Assembly: GCA_021373185.1 (NCBI GenBank) | Contig: JAJFTF010000006.1 | Coordinates: forward strand, 1-64,000 | Direction: 5' to 3' | Length of the DNA stretch: 64,000 nt | DNA from: Betaproteobacteria bacterium | Lineage (GTDB): Bacteria; Pseudomonadota; Gammaproteobacteria; Burkholderiales; Sulfuricellaceae | Part shown: positions 28,116 through 37,149 of the stretch, piece by piece | How positions within the stretch are numbered: position 1 is the stretch's first letter | Layout of the letters: each line of letters opens with the position of its first letter | Position numbers and translations under genes: made by a program | The notes under the pieces: model-generated | What the model saw: the letters and a program-made list of their open reading frames with translations, nothing else | The model's database searches: none | Told to the model about the DNA's origin: nothing

Positions 28116-29210
28116 TTACGTATTTTGAATCACAATATTGGGGAAGCGGGCGCTGAAGTCCTGCGCCTGCTCGGCAATTTTCAGCGCGGTGCGGCGCGCA
28201 ATTTCCTTGTAGATCTGCGATACGCGCCCGTCCGGATCGGCCACCACCGGCGGCTTGCCATCATCAGTCTGCTGGCGGATATTGATGTCCAGCGGCAATG
28301 CGCCGAGAAACTCGACGTTGAAATCCTTGCACATTTTTTCGCCGCCGCCAGTGCCGAAAATGCGCTCTTCATGGCCGCAGTTCGAGCAAATGTGCAGACT
28401 CATGTTTTCCACGATGCCGACGATGGGGATACCCACCTTTTCAAACATCTTCAGGCCCTTGCGCGCATCCAGCATGGCCACGTCCTGCGGCGTGGTGACG
28501 ATCACCGCGCCAGTAACCGGCACGCGCTGCGCCAGGGTAAGCTGAATGTCGCCGGTGCCTGGCGGCAAATCCACCACCAGGTAATCGAGGTTATCCCAAT
28601 TGGTGTCGTTGAGCAGTTGCTCCAGCGCCTGGGTGACCATCGGGCCGCGCCACACCATCGGCTGGTCGGGATCGATCAGGAAACCAATGGACATGGCCTG
28701 CAGGCCGTGAGCCTTCAACGGCTCCAATTTCTTGCCGTCGGCGGAGGTTTCGGGGCGGTCATCCTTGATGCCCAGCATCAGGGGTTGCGACGGGCCATAA
28801 ATGTCGGCATCCAGAATGCCCACATTCGCGCCCTCGGCGGCTAGCGCCAGCGCCAAGTTCACTGCGGTGGTGGACTTGCCCACGCCGCCCTTGCCGGAAG
28901 CCACGGCGATAATGTTCTTGATGCCCGGGATCAGTTTCACGCCGCGCTGCACGCTATGGGAAACGATGCTGGAAGAAACGTTGGCCGTGACGCTGCCCAC
29001 GCCGGGAATGCTTTTCAGCTTGTCGCTCACCAGCGTGCGGATGCTTTCGATCACGCTCTTGGCCGGGTAGCCGAGAATGATATCGAGGGAAACCTTGTCG
29101 CCATCGATCTTGATGTTTTTTGCCGATTTGCCGCTGACAAAATCCTTCTTGGTATTCGGATCGGTAATTTCTTTCAGTGCGGCTTGCACCTGTTGTTCTG
29201 AAACGGACAT
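28116..29210 (-). CDS. apbC: Iron-sulfur cluster carrier protein Mrp/ApbC
   Basis: Mrp/ApbC is a P-loop ATPase that carries Fe-S clusters to target proteins. From the ATG at 29210 it has 364 residues: an N-terminal DUF59/MIP18 domain (about 1-85) and the ATPase domain with IIAVASGKGGVGKSTTAVNL (deviant Walker A), DADIYGPSQPLMLGI and the Fe-S-binding CSNCGHEE pair. The start is supported by AAGGAG 5 bases upstream; the frame opens 8 codons earlier. It transcribes away from metG. A cluster carrier is relevant to the Fe-S-rich hydrogenase and Qmo/Hdr proteins made elsewhere in the window, but there is no operon link. Confidence 0.93.
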   Translation of the reverse strand: MSVSEQQVQAALKEITDPNTKKDFVSGKSAKNIKIDGDKVSLDIILGYPAKSVIESIRTLVSDKLKSIPGVGSVTANVSSSIVSHSVQRGVKLIPGIKNIIAVASGKGGVGKSTTAVNLALALAAEGANVGILDADIYGPSQPLMLGIKDDRPETSADGKKLEPLKAHGLQAMSIGFLIDPDQPMVWRGPMVTQALEQLLNDTNWDNLDYLVVDLPPGTGDIQLTLAQRVPVTGAVIVTTPQDVAMLDARKGLKMFEKVGIPIVGIVENMSLHICSNCGHEERIFGTGGGEKMCKDFNVEFLGALPLDINIRQQTDDGKPPVVADPDGRVSQIYKEIARRTALKIAEQAQDFSARFPNIVIQNT

Positions 29211-29300
29211 GCTGACTCCTTGAGTGAAACTCATTTTTTTGCTTATTGCCCGAATACCCGGAGGGCATCAAGAGGCAGAAAACGAAAGTTTAACGAATAA

Positions 29301-29329
29301 TTGGGCTTGCTACCACGGTTTGTTACAAT
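29301..29329 (+). promoter_or_regulatory. Predicted sigma70 promoter of metG
   Basis: TTGGGC (-35, 29301-29306), 17-base spacer, TACAAT (-10, 29324-29329) with an extended TGT upstream of it; the metG ATG is 31 bases downstream. Confidence 0.5.
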
Positions 29330-29360
29330 TGGACTCTTTCAAGCTTCCTCAGAAACCGCA

Positions 29361-31541
29361 ATGAAACGCAAGATACTGGTTACCAGCGCCCTGCCCTACG
29401 CCAACGGCAGCATTCACCTCGGCCATCTGGTCGAATACATCCAGACTGATATCTGGGTGCGATTCCAGAAAATGCAAGGGCGCGAATGCCATTATGTGTG
29501 TGCCGACGACACTCATGGCACCCCCATCATGCTGCGCGCCCAAAGCGAGGGCATCACCCCGGAAGCGCTGATCGAACGCGTCTGGCACGAGCACAAGGCT
29601 GATTTCGACGGCTTCCATGTCAATTTCGACAATTTCTACTCAACCAACACGCCTGAAACGCGGCACTATGCCGACGATATCTACCTGAAATTAAAGGCAG
29701 CGGGCCTGATCGAGATACGCTCGGTCGAGCAATACTACGATCCGGTCAAGGAAATGTTCCTGCCGGACCGCTTCATCAAGGGCGAATGCCCCAAATGCCA
29801 TGCCAAGGATCAGTACGGCGACTCCTGCGAGGCCTGCGGCACCACCTATTCCCCCACTGACCTGATCGAGCCCTATTCCGCCGTATCCGGTGCGACGCCG
29901 GTGCGGAAAGAGTCCGGCCATTACTTTTTCCGGCTTTCCGACCCGCGCTGCCGCGATTTCCTCAAGCAGTGGATCGCCGACCCGCTTCACGTCCAGTCCG
30001 AAGCCGCCAACAAGCTCAATGAATGGCTGGAATCCGGCCTGTCCGACTGGGACATCTCGCGCGACGCGCCCTATTTCGGTTTTGAAATTCCCGACGCACC
30101 GGGCAAGTACTACTATGTCTGGCTGGATGCTCCCATCGGCTACATGGGCAGTTTCAGGAACCTGTGCGACAAGCTCTCAGCCGCCAGCGGCAAGCCCGCC
30201 GAAACGATTTTCAATGAATACTGGGGCAAGGAGTCCACTGCCGACGTCTACCATTTCATCGGCAAGGACATTCTCTACTTCCACGCCCTGTTCTGGCCCG
30301 CCGAGTTGCAACATGCCGGCTACCGCACGCCCACCGGCGTATTCGCCCACGGCTTCCTCACCGTCAACGGCCAGAAGATGTCCAAGTCACGCGGCACCTT
30401 CATCACCGCCGCCAGCTACCGCAAACACCTCAACCCGGAACAACTGCGCTACTACTTCGCCGCCAAGCTCAACAGCAGCATCGAGGATATCGACCTGAGC
30501 CTGGAGGACTTCACGGCGCGAGTGAACAGCGATTTGATCGGCAAGTACGTGAATATTGCCTCAAGAGCGGCGGGGTTTATTCACAAGAAGTTTGGAGGAG
30601 TACTCTGCGATTGCACTGCGTCTTTATCACCTCAAAGTGACAGGGAAAAAACGCTTGAAATATTTATTCGTACACCTAGCAACCTAATGCCCCCAGATTT
30701 CCAACCCACAGGCAACTTTGAGACTCCATCGCTAACTTGGCTAAACATAAGACGTTCAGCGATAGAGATTGCACGATTTTATGAGTCCCGTGAGTATGGC
30801 AAGACACTAAAATTGATTTTGTCTCTGGCAGACGAGGTCAATCAATATGTGGACAGAATGAAACCGTGGGAACTCGCAAAGCAGGAAGGGCAAGAAGTGA
30901 AGCTCCACGAAGTTTGCTCTGTATGCATTAATTTCTTCCGCCTGCTCACCCTTTACCTCAAGCCGGTGTTGCCAAAACTTGCCGCCGATGTGGAAACCTT
31001 CCTCAACATTCCGCCGCTGCAATGGGCGGACACAATCGCCCTGCTGCCGGCGGGCCACGCCATCAACCCCTACCAGCATCTGATGACCCGTATCGACCCG
31101 AAACAGGTGGAATCCATGATCGAAGAAAACAAGGCCTCGTTGGCGCCCGCGCCGCAAGCGTCGCCGGCTCGCCACGCCGAGAAGCAGCAACACGAAATCC
31201 AGCCGATTGCCGAGACCATCAGCATCGACGATTTCGCCAAGATCGACCTGCGCATTGCCAAAATCGTCAATGCCGAACATGTGGAAGGTGCAGACAAGCT
31301 GTTGCGGCTGACGCTCGATATCGGCGAAGAAAATACGCGCAATGTGTTCGCCGGCATCAAGTCGGCTTATGCGCCGGAAAGCCTGATCGGTCGGCACACG
31401 GTGATGGTCGCCAACCTCGCGCCGCGCAAGATGAAATTCGGCATGTCGGAAGGCATGGTGCTGGCGGCTTCCGGCAGTGAACCCGGCCTGTTCATTCTCA
31501 GCCCGGACGAAGGCGCAAAGCCGGGAATGCGCGTCAAGTAG
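29361..31541 (+). CDS. metG: Methionyl-tRNA synthetase
   Basis: MetG charges tRNA-Met. From the ATG at 29361 it has 726 residues. Class I signatures: [14 protein letters not shown] near the N-terminus (HIGH motif as HLGH) and [13 protein letters not shown] (KMSKS). A zinc-knuckle insert has [18 protein letters not shown]. The anticodon-binding helical domain spans about 400-550, and the last 110 residues are a Trbp111-like tRNA-binding domain ([40 protein letters not shown]), as in other dimeric MetG. Bases about 30560-30940 (residues about 400-527) use AT-rich, atypical codons compared with the rest of the gene, although the protein remains in frame and family-like. Confidence 0.95.
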   Translation: MKRKILVTSALPYANGSIHLGHLVEYIQTDIWVRFQKMQGRECHYVCADDTHGTPIMLRAQSEGITPEALIERVWHEHKADFDGFHVNFDNFYSTNTPETRHYADDIYLKLKAAGLIEIRSVEQYYDPVKEMFLPDRFIKGECPKCHAKDQYGDSCEACGTTYSPTDLIEPYSAVSGATPVRKESGHYFFRLSDPRCRDFLKQWIADPLHVQSEAANKLNEWLESGLSDWDISRDAPYFGFEIPDAPGKYYYVWLDAPIGYMGSFRNLCDKLSAASGKPAETIFNEYWGKESTADVYHFIGKDILYFHALFWPAELQHAGYRTPTGVFAHGFLTVNGQKMSKSRGTFITAASYRKHLNPEQLRYYFAAKLNSSIEDIDLSLEDFTARVNSDLIGKYVNIASRAAGFIHKKFGGVLCDCTASLSPQSDREKTLEIFIRTPSNLMPPDFQPTGNFETPSLTWLNIRRSAIEIARFYESREYGKTLKLILSLADEVNQYVDRMKPWELAKQEGQEVKLHEVCSVCINFFRLLTLYLKPVLPKLAADVETFLNIPPLQWADTIALLPAGHAINPYQHLMTRIDPKQVESMIEENKASLAPAPQASPARHAEKQQHEIQPIAETISIDDFAKIDLRIAKIVNAEHVEGADKLLRLTLDIGEENTRNVFAGIKSAYAPESLIGRHTVMVANLAPRKMKFGMSEGMVLAASGSEPGLFILSPDEGAKPGMRVK

Positions 31542-31614
31542 ACCCGGCCTGCTTGACATCAAGCCACGGCTGACGAATCATATTCAATATCAAAACCAAG
31601 CCCGGACAACAAAA

Positions 31615-32097
31615 ATGAAAACAGCTACACGCCGCTCCGTCTTGATGCTAATGCTGGTCGCCGCCACATTTCTGGCCGGTTGTGCAGCTCTCAACCAACC
31701 GGTGGTCGGCCCTTCATCGGCGGATCAAAAGGCCGGCTCACCGCCGCCCAACGCACTGCCGATTTCCGACATCCCGGTTCCTGCCGGCGCCCGTCTGGAC
31801 ACCGAGAATTCACTGATCATGGGTGCCCAGGATCGCTGGCTGGGCCGCCTTGTGATCAAGGCGGACATATCGCCGACCGAAGCCTACAATCACTTCAACA
31901 ATGGCATGCCGACCTTCGGCTGGACGGTAGTCACGGCCATTCAGTCCAAAATCAGCACACTGATCTTCATGCGCGGCGACCGCGTGGCATCGATCCAGAT
32001 CGAGCCGACCACGATGAATGGATCGACCGTTTCCATTAACATTTCCCCGCGCCAGTCCGGCCCTGAACCAACACCGGCACCGGCGCGCCAGAAGTAG
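31615..32097 (+). CDS. Putative lipoprotein, unknown family
   Basis: A 160-residue protein starting at the ATG at 31615. The signal sequence RRSVLMLMLVAATFLAGCAA has a lipobox (LAGC). The mature part begins with a Pro/Ser/Gly-rich linker, then a compact domain (ALPISDIPVPAGARLDTENS, LGRLVIKADISPTEAYNHFN, FGWTVVTAIQSKISTLIF) and ends in a Pro/Ala tail (SGPEPTPAPARQK). The PVPAGA and F-x-x-x-M-x-x-x-GW elements resemble a class of envelope lipoproteins that I have seen in betaproteobacteria, but no name can be given. 73 bases after metG in the same direction; it is followed convergently by the DsrE-like gene. Confidence 0.6.
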   Translation: MKTATRRSVLMLMLVAATFLAGCAALNQPVVGPSSADQKAGSPPPNALPISDIPVPAGARLDTENSLIMGAQDRWLGRLVIKADISPTEAYNHFNNGMPTFGWTVVTAIQSKISTLIFMRGDRVASIQIEPTTMNGSTVSINISPRQSGPEPTPAPARQK

Positions 32098-32100
32098 GCA

Positions 32101-32532
32101 TCAGGGCTTGAGGTAGGCGTAACCCTCGACCGACTGCAGCCTGCCGATCTCAGCCACGCCCGAAGGAACGACTTTGGCGCCCTGGAGCACCGTCTTCGGG
32201 TCGATTTTGCGAGCCTTGAGCGTGTTGTTGCATACCCGGAAATCGACTCCGCGCGCCATCAATTCTTCAACCGCAATATTGTAGGGATTGCCGTTCTTGT
32301 CCTGCGCGCCTTCGAGCAAGAAATCGATTCCCGCTCCGTGGCTCACCACCACGATTTTTACTTTGTCTTCCGTGGCATTGAGATGATTGCGGATATTTCC
32401 CAGAGCGGCCCTGGCCACAACGCTATCGTTGATATGGTAAAGCACTTTTTCTTCGCCTGCGGCGGCGGCCGCGATACTGAACCAGCCGATACAAACCGCA
32501 GCAATGAACAAGTTTCCAAAATGTTTTATCAT
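32101..32532 (-). CDS. Exported DsrE-family protein
   Basis: A 143-residue protein of the DsrE/DsrF-like fold with a signal peptide (residues about 1-23, MIKHFGNLFIAAVCIGWFS, then IAAAAAGEE). The start at 32532 has a GGAGG ribosome site 5-6 bases upstream. Family segments: VLYHINDSVVARAALGNIRN, KIVVVSHGAGIDFLLEGAQD, RGVDFRVCNNTLKARKIDP and VVPSGVAEIGRLQSVEGYAYL. A single Cys (VCNNT) corresponds to the usual position of the DsrE-like sulfur carrier, so a periplasmic sulfur-handling role is possible; many such proteins have no assigned function. It is convergent with the lipoprotein gene (3-base gap). Confidence 0.8.
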   Translation of the reverse strand: MIKHFGNLFIAAVCIGWFSIAAAAAGEEKVLYHINDSVVARAALGNIRNHLNATEDKVKIVVVSHGAGIDFLLEGAQDKNGNPYNIAVEELMARGVDFRVCNNTLKARKIDPKTVLQGAKVVPSGVAEIGRLQSVEGYAYLKP

Positions 32533-32687
32533 GGCGAGCCTCCGTTTATTGAATTTCGATTGTCGTTCCACTCTAATACCGGACGGCACAAATGTAAACC
32601 GCCGATACGCACACAATACATTGATTTTAATTAAGTAATTAAAGACAATCCGATCTTGTTAGCCGGGTTGAATGGAAAAATCAGCGC

Positions 32688-32963
32688 ATGAAAACCACCA
32701 AACAACTAAAAATCTTCGGACGGGTTCAGGGGGTCTATTTCCGTGAATCCATGTGTCGCGAGGCGCAACATCTCGGCGTCACCGGCTGGGTCAGGAATAA
32801 CCGGGACGGCACGGTAGAAGCGGTGGTGCAGGGAACGGCAACTGAAGTTGCCGCCATCATCAAGTGGGCTTGGGGCGGGCCGGAACTAGCCCAGGTTGAA
32901 AATATTGAAATCAGCGAAGCCAGTAGCGAATATGCCGATTTCGCCCGACAGGATACCGTTTAG
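32688..32963 (+). CDS. acyP: Acylphosphatase
   Basis: A 91-residue acylphosphatase, which hydrolyses carboxyl-phosphate bonds. The start is the ATG at 32688. Both signature segments are present: KIFGRVQGVYFRESMCREAQ with the phosphate-binding Arg, and GWVRNNRDGTVEAVVQGTAT with the catalytic Asn. The C-terminus is standard for the fold. Its stop codon overlaps the convergent cupin gene by 4 bases. Confidence 0.93.
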   Translation: MKTTKQLKIFGRVQGVYFRESMCREAQHLGVTGWVRNNRDGTVEAVVQGTATEVAAIIKWAWGGPELAQVENIEISEASSEYADFARQDTV

Positions 32964-33436
32964 GCGAACAGGCTTTTAAGTTCTGCCAGATAGGCACTCG
33001 CTCCAGCATCACCCTCGGCAGGCGCCCATGCGCCTTTTTCCTCAGGCCTGAGCGCCAGATAAGGGCCGGCTTTGGCCTCGAAAAATACGCTGCCAGGCGC
33101 AAGCGCCACCACGGAATGAAACACGCCGTGAGCAATATTGACCCCGACCGCCTCGCCATTCGGCGACAAATCCGCCACCTCGGTCACATTTCCCGCTTCA
33201 TCGAAAAAAATCATTCCGATGCGCCCGGCCAGCACGATGATGGATTCATCCTTGTCCGCGCTCATATGACAGTGCGGCTGAATGTAGGAATCGGACTCCA
33301 TCGCATTGAGCAGGCGATGGCTCGCATCCGACTCGGAACCATGGAAATTGAAGTTTTTGCGCCGGCGCGGGGACGCATTGGCTTCCGCGACAACACGATC
33401 CAGCAATGCGCGGTTGATGATCCGAGGGCAATCCAT
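32960..33436 (-). CDS. WbuC-family cupin metalloprotein
   Basis: From the ATG at 33436, a 158-residue protein. The family opening is present (INRALLDRVVAEANASPRRR, KNFNFHGSESDASHRLLNAM) and the cupin strands hold the metal-ligand pattern (IQPHCHMSADKDESIIVLAG and VNIAHGVFHSVVALAPGSVF). WbuC homologues occur in O-antigen clusters, but this one lies alone, and its role is unknown. The open frame extends to 33568 over the terminator hairpin region, which makes the shorter start far more likely. Confidence 0.85.
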   Translation of the reverse strand: MDCPRIINRALLDRVVAEANASPRRRKNFNFHGSESDASHRLLNAMESDSYIQPHCHMSADKDESIIVLAGRIGMIFFDEAGNVTEVADLSPNGEAVGVNIAHGVFHSVVALAPGSVFFEAKAGPYLALRPEEKGAWAPAEGDAGASAYLAELKSLFA

Positions 33437-33496
33437 ATTGGTTTTTTCTTTATCCCGTAAAAAGCGCCATGATACCGGAGAGCAGAAACGCGGGAC

Positions 33497-33530
33497 AAAA
33501 AAAACGCGGCGAGCATTTAAGCTGGCCGCG
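33497..33530 (-). terminator. Terminator after dnaE
   Basis: Read on the reverse strand: CGCGGCCAGC, loop TTAAAT, GCTCGCCGCG (one G-G mismatch) and then eight T (33504-33497). It is about 135 bases downstream of the dnaE stop; the stretch 33531-33664 is AT-rich and holds no gene. Confidence 0.8.
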
Positions 33531-33664
33531 CCTGAAATCCACCGATTAAGGTGGAATGGAGGAGACAACGCTGGAACTACTCAAGTGAATGAGCAATTCA
33601 AGTTATTAGCATTATCTAATATAATAATTCTCTTGGCAAGCCCTTATTAGAAAATTTCTGCCGG

Positions 33665-36600
33665 CTAATACTGAACGGCGATATTCTCCGCCGTCAGCAA
33701 ATCGGACAACGACAACAGCAGATTATCCTTTATCCCGACCCGCCAGCCATCGCCCAAATCAAGATCGCAGCTTGCCACGCTGTTGCGATAACCGATCCGC
33801 ACCCGGCACCCCTGATCGTCGCGGTAACCGGACAATATTTCACGTAACTTCTCTGCATAGGATTCGGCGTGGCCGCTGGTAGGCGCCACGCAGGACAGCC
33901 GCAACAATTTGGCAAAGCGCGTCCGCGCTCCGGCCAAATCAAATAGGCCCTCGGCAACCACCCGGAACCCGCCGGAATAGGTGTCGGAGGTAACCTTCCC
34001 TTCCACGATCAGCAACTGGTCTTCTTTAAGGATATCGCGGTGCGCGTCGAACAGCTCGCTGAACACGGTAAGCTCGACTCGTGCCACGCCGTCCTCAAGG
34101 GTGACGATGGCCATTTTTCCGCGCCGCGTCATCTGGGTGCGGATCGCATAAATCGCCCCGGCCAGCAATACCGGCTGCGGCTGCGGCGCGACATCGGCAA
34201 GCCGCGTCTTGATGAAGCCGGACAGCTCCTCGCGGTAAGCGTCATAAGGATGGCCGCTGAAATAAAATCCCAGCGCCTTTTTCTCGTTCAGCAGCAGTTC
34301 CAGCAAATCCCATGGCGGCGCTTCAACCAGCGTATCGGGCCGGCTTTCCGCACCGCCGTCGTCCATGGCATCGAACAAGCTGTTCTGTAGCGCATCCCGG
34401 CTTTCCTGCTCGGCGGCCTCCATCGCCACGCCAACACTGGCCAGCAAGCTGGCGCGATTGCCGTTCAAATTGTCGAAAGCGCCCGCCCGCACTAGGGATT
34501 CGACGACGCGGCGATTGACGATGCGCTTGTCCGCCCGACGGCAGAAATCGAACAGGCTGGTGAACGGCCCGTCCTTCTCGCGGGCGGCGGCGATTGCGTT
34601 GATCGCCGCTTCGCCGGTGCCCTTGATTGCACCCAAGCCATAACGGACTTCCGTCCGCGATACCGGCTCGAAACGATAGCCGGAACTATTCACGTCCGGC
34701 GGCAGCACTTTCACTTTATTGGCGAGGGTATCCTCGTAGAACACCTTGAGCTGGTCGGTATTGTCCAGTTCCGAGGACAGCGTCGCCGCCATGAAGGCGG
34801 AAGTGTGGTGGGCCTTTAGCCAGGCAGTCTGGTAGGAAACCACCGCATAAGCGGCGGTGTGGGACTTGTTGAAGCCGTATTCGGCGAACTTCGCCATCAG
34901 GTCGAACAGGCCGTTGGCGAGCTTTTCCTGATAGCCCTTCTTCAGCGCGCCCTCGACAAACAGACTGCGGTGTTTGTCCATCTCTTCCTGTTTCTTCTTG
35001 CCCATCGCCCGCCGCAGCAAGTCCGCGCCGCCCAGCGTATAACCGCCGATGATCTGGGAAATCTGCATCACCTGTTCCTGATACACGATCACGCCATAGG
35101 TCGGAGCGAGGCTGGGCTGCAAATCGGGATGGAAATAGTCGATGGTCTGCTTGCCCTTTTTGCGCAGGATGAAGTCGTCCACCATGCCCGAACCCAGCGG
35201 GCCGGGACGGTACAGCGCGAGTACGGCGATGATGTCTTCGAAACGGTCGGGCTGGAGTTTCGCCAGCAGCTTTTTCATGCCCTCAGATTCAAGCTGGAAC
35301 ACCGCCGTGGTATTGGCTTTCTTCAATACCTCGTAGGTCGCGGGATCGTTGAAATACTGGGTGTCGAGCGGCAGGTCGAAGCTCGGGTCGAGCTTCTTGA
35401 TGTACTTCACCGCCAGCTCGATGATGGTGAGGTTGCGCAGGCCGAGAAAGTCGAACTTGACCAGGCCGGCGGCCTCGACGTCGTCCTTGTCGAACTGCGA
35501 CACCGCCACCGCTTCCGAGCCGGAAGCCACGTACAACGGGCAGAAATCGGTGAGCTTGCCGGGCGCGATCAGCACGCCGCCGGCATGCATGCCGACGTTG
35601 CGCGTGAGGCCTTCGAGCTTGCGGGCGAGGATGAACAGCTCGCGCACCTCTTCCTCGTTGTCGTATCGCTCCTTGAGCTGGGGTTCCATGTCCAGCGCCT
35701 CGTCGAGCGAATACTGCTTGCCCGGCGCGGCGGGAATCAGCTTGGATAACTGATCGCAAAAATTGTAGGGCAGATCGAGCACCCGGCCGACGTCGCGCAC
35801 CACCGCCTTGGCCGCCATAGTGCCGAAGGTGGCGATCTGCGACACCGCATCGGTGCCGTAGCGCTCGCGCACGTACTCGATCACCCGGTAGCGGGTTTCC
35901 TGGCAGAAATCGATATCGAAGTCGGGCATCGATACCCGCTCCGGGTTGAGGAAGCGCTCGAACAGCAAGGCATAGCGCAGCGGATCGAGGTCGGTAATAC
36001 CCATGCTGTAGGCCACCAGCGAACCCGCGCCGGAACCGCGCCCCGGCCCGACCGGCACACCATTGTGCTTGGCCCAGTTGATGAAGTCGGCGACGATCAG
36101 GAAGTAGCCGGGGAAACCCATCTGGATGATGGTGTCGGTCTCGAACTTGAGCCGGTCGGTATAGGTCGGATACTGCTTCGCCCGCTCCGCCTCGTCGGGA
36201 TAGAGCGTCACCATGCGCTCGGCCAGCCCTTCTGCCGCGCGCTGGCACAGATAATCGTCCGTGCTCATCCCGCCCGGTATCGGGAACAGCGGCAGCTTGC
36301 TCTTGCCCAGTTCGACCGTCAGGTTGCAGCGCTTGGCGATTTCCACGCTGTTGGCGAGCGCAGCGGGAATGTCGGCGAACAGCTCCGCCATCTCGGCCTG
36401 GGTCTTGAAATACTGCTGCTCGGTAAAAACGCGCGGGCGGCGCTTGTCCGCCAGCATGTAGCCCTCGGAGATGCACACCCGCGCTTCATGCGCCTTGTAG
36501 TCGTCGGGTGCAAGAAATTCTATCGGATGCGTCGCCACCACCGGCAAATGTAATTCCGAGGCCAGCCTCACCGCTTGGCGCACATAGGCTTCGGTCTGGG

Positions 36601-37129
36601 GCAGGCCAGTGCGCTGCAATTCAATATAGAACGCACCCGAAAAGAGCTGCGACCAAGCACTGGCAAGCTCTTTGGCCTGTGCATTGTTGTCCTGCAACAG
36701 CGCTGCGCCGACATCGCCGAAATGCGCGCCGGACAAGGCGATCAGGCCATCGCTGCCGCCATTCTCGAACCAGTCGCGGCGTACCTCCGCCCGCCCCCGG
36801 TGCTGGTTGGATCGATAGGCGCGGGTCAGCAAATCGCACAACTGCAGATAGCCTTGGCGGTTGCGGCATAGCAGCAACAGGCGATGGGGCTGATCGCGGT
36901 TGGTTTCGTTGCTGATCCACACGTCGCAGCCGATGATCGGCTTGATGCCCTTGCCGCGCGCGGCCTGGTAAAACTTCACCATGCCGAACAGGTTGGAAAG
37001 ATCGGTCAGCGCCAGCGCCGGCATCTGGTCTGAAACAGCCAGAGCAACGGCATCGCCGATGCGCACGATGCCGTCGACAATCGAATACTCGCTGTGCAGC
37101 CGGAGGTGGATAAAGGTGGGATCGGGCAT
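33665..37129 (-). CDS. dnaE: DNA polymerase III alpha subunit
   Basis: The replicative polymerase subunit, 1154 residues. Order of domains: N-terminal PHP domain (FIHLRLHSEYSIVDGIVRIG), polymerase core with the GRGSGAGSLVAYSMGITDLD segment and PDFDIDFCQETRYRVIEYVR (two catalytic Asp), fingers region (RAMGKKKQEEMDKHRSLFVE), a helix-hairpin-helix segment and the OB-fold near the C-terminus (LLAGAIYAIRTQMTRRGKMA). All catalytic acidic residues are visible and the length is normal for DnaE1. It is divergent from trhP, with only 20 bases between the start codons. No adjacent lpxB/rnhB or accA, unlike in E. coli. Confidence 0.97.
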   Translation of the reverse strand: MPDPTFIHLRLHSEYSIVDGIVRIGDAVALAVSDQMPALALTDLSNLFGMVKFYQAARGKGIKPIIGCDVWISNETNRDQPHRLLLLCRNRQGYLQLCDLLTRAYRSNQHRGRAEVRRDWFENGGSDGLIALSGAHFGDVGAALLQDNNAQAKELASAWSQLFSGAFYIELQRTGLPQTEAYVRQAVRLASELHLPVVATHPIEFLAPDDYKAHEARVCISEGYMLADKRRPRVFTEQQYFKTQAEMAELFADIPAALANSVEIAKRCNLTVELGKSKLPLFPIPGGMSTDDYLCQRAAEGLAERMVTLYPDEAERAKQYPTYTDRLKFETDTIIQMGFPGYFLIVADFINWAKHNGVPVGPGRGSGAGSLVAYSMGITDLDPLRYALLFERFLNPERVSMPDFDIDFCQETRYRVIEYVRERYGTDAVSQIATFGTMAAKAVVRDVGRVLDLPYNFCDQLSKLIPAAPGKQYSLDEALDMEPQLKERYDNEEEVRELFILARKLEGLTRNVGMHAGGVLIAPGKLTDFCPLYVASGSEAVAVSQFDKDDVEAAGLVKFDFLGLRNLTIIELAVKYIKKLDPSFDLPLDTQYFNDPATYEVLKKANTTAVFQLESEGMKKLLAKLQPDRFEDIIAVLALYRPGPLGSGMVDDFILRKKGKQTIDYFHPDLQPSLAPTYGVIVYQEQVMQISQIIGGYTLGGADLLRRAMGKKKQEEMDKHRSLFVEGALKKGYQEKLANGLFDLMAKFAEYGFNKSHTAAYAVVSYQTAWLKAHHTSAFMAATLSSELDNTDQLKVFYEDTLANKVKVLPPDVNSSGYRFEPVSRTEVRYGLGAIKGTGEAAINAIAAAREKDGPFTSLFDFCRRADKRIVNRRVVESLVRAGAFDNLNGNRASLLASVGVAMEAAEQESRDALQNSLFDAMDDGGAESRPDTLVEAPPWDLLELLLNEKKALGFYFSGHPYDAYREELSGFIKTRLADVAPQPQPVLLAGAIYAIRTQMTRRGKMAIVTLEDGVARVELTVFSELFDAHRDILKEDQLLIVEGKVTSDTYSGGFRVVAEGLFDLAGARTRFAKLLRLSCVAPTSGHAESYAEKLREILSGYRDDQGCRVRIGYRNSVASCDLDLGDGWRVGIKDNLLLSLSDLLTAENIAVQY

Positions 37130-37131
37130 GA

Positions 37132-37140
37132 TGGTATAAT
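37132..37140 (+). promoter_or_regulatory. Extended -10 promoter element of trhP
   Basis: TGGTATAAT is a perfect extended -10 box (TG-n-TATAAT) ending 9 bases before the trhP ATG at 37150. A -35 box is not evident. Transcription would start about 2-5 bases before the ATG, so the mRNA may be nearly leaderless. It overlaps the 5' leader of dnaE. Confidence 0.45.
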
Positions 37141-37149
37141 TCTACCACT

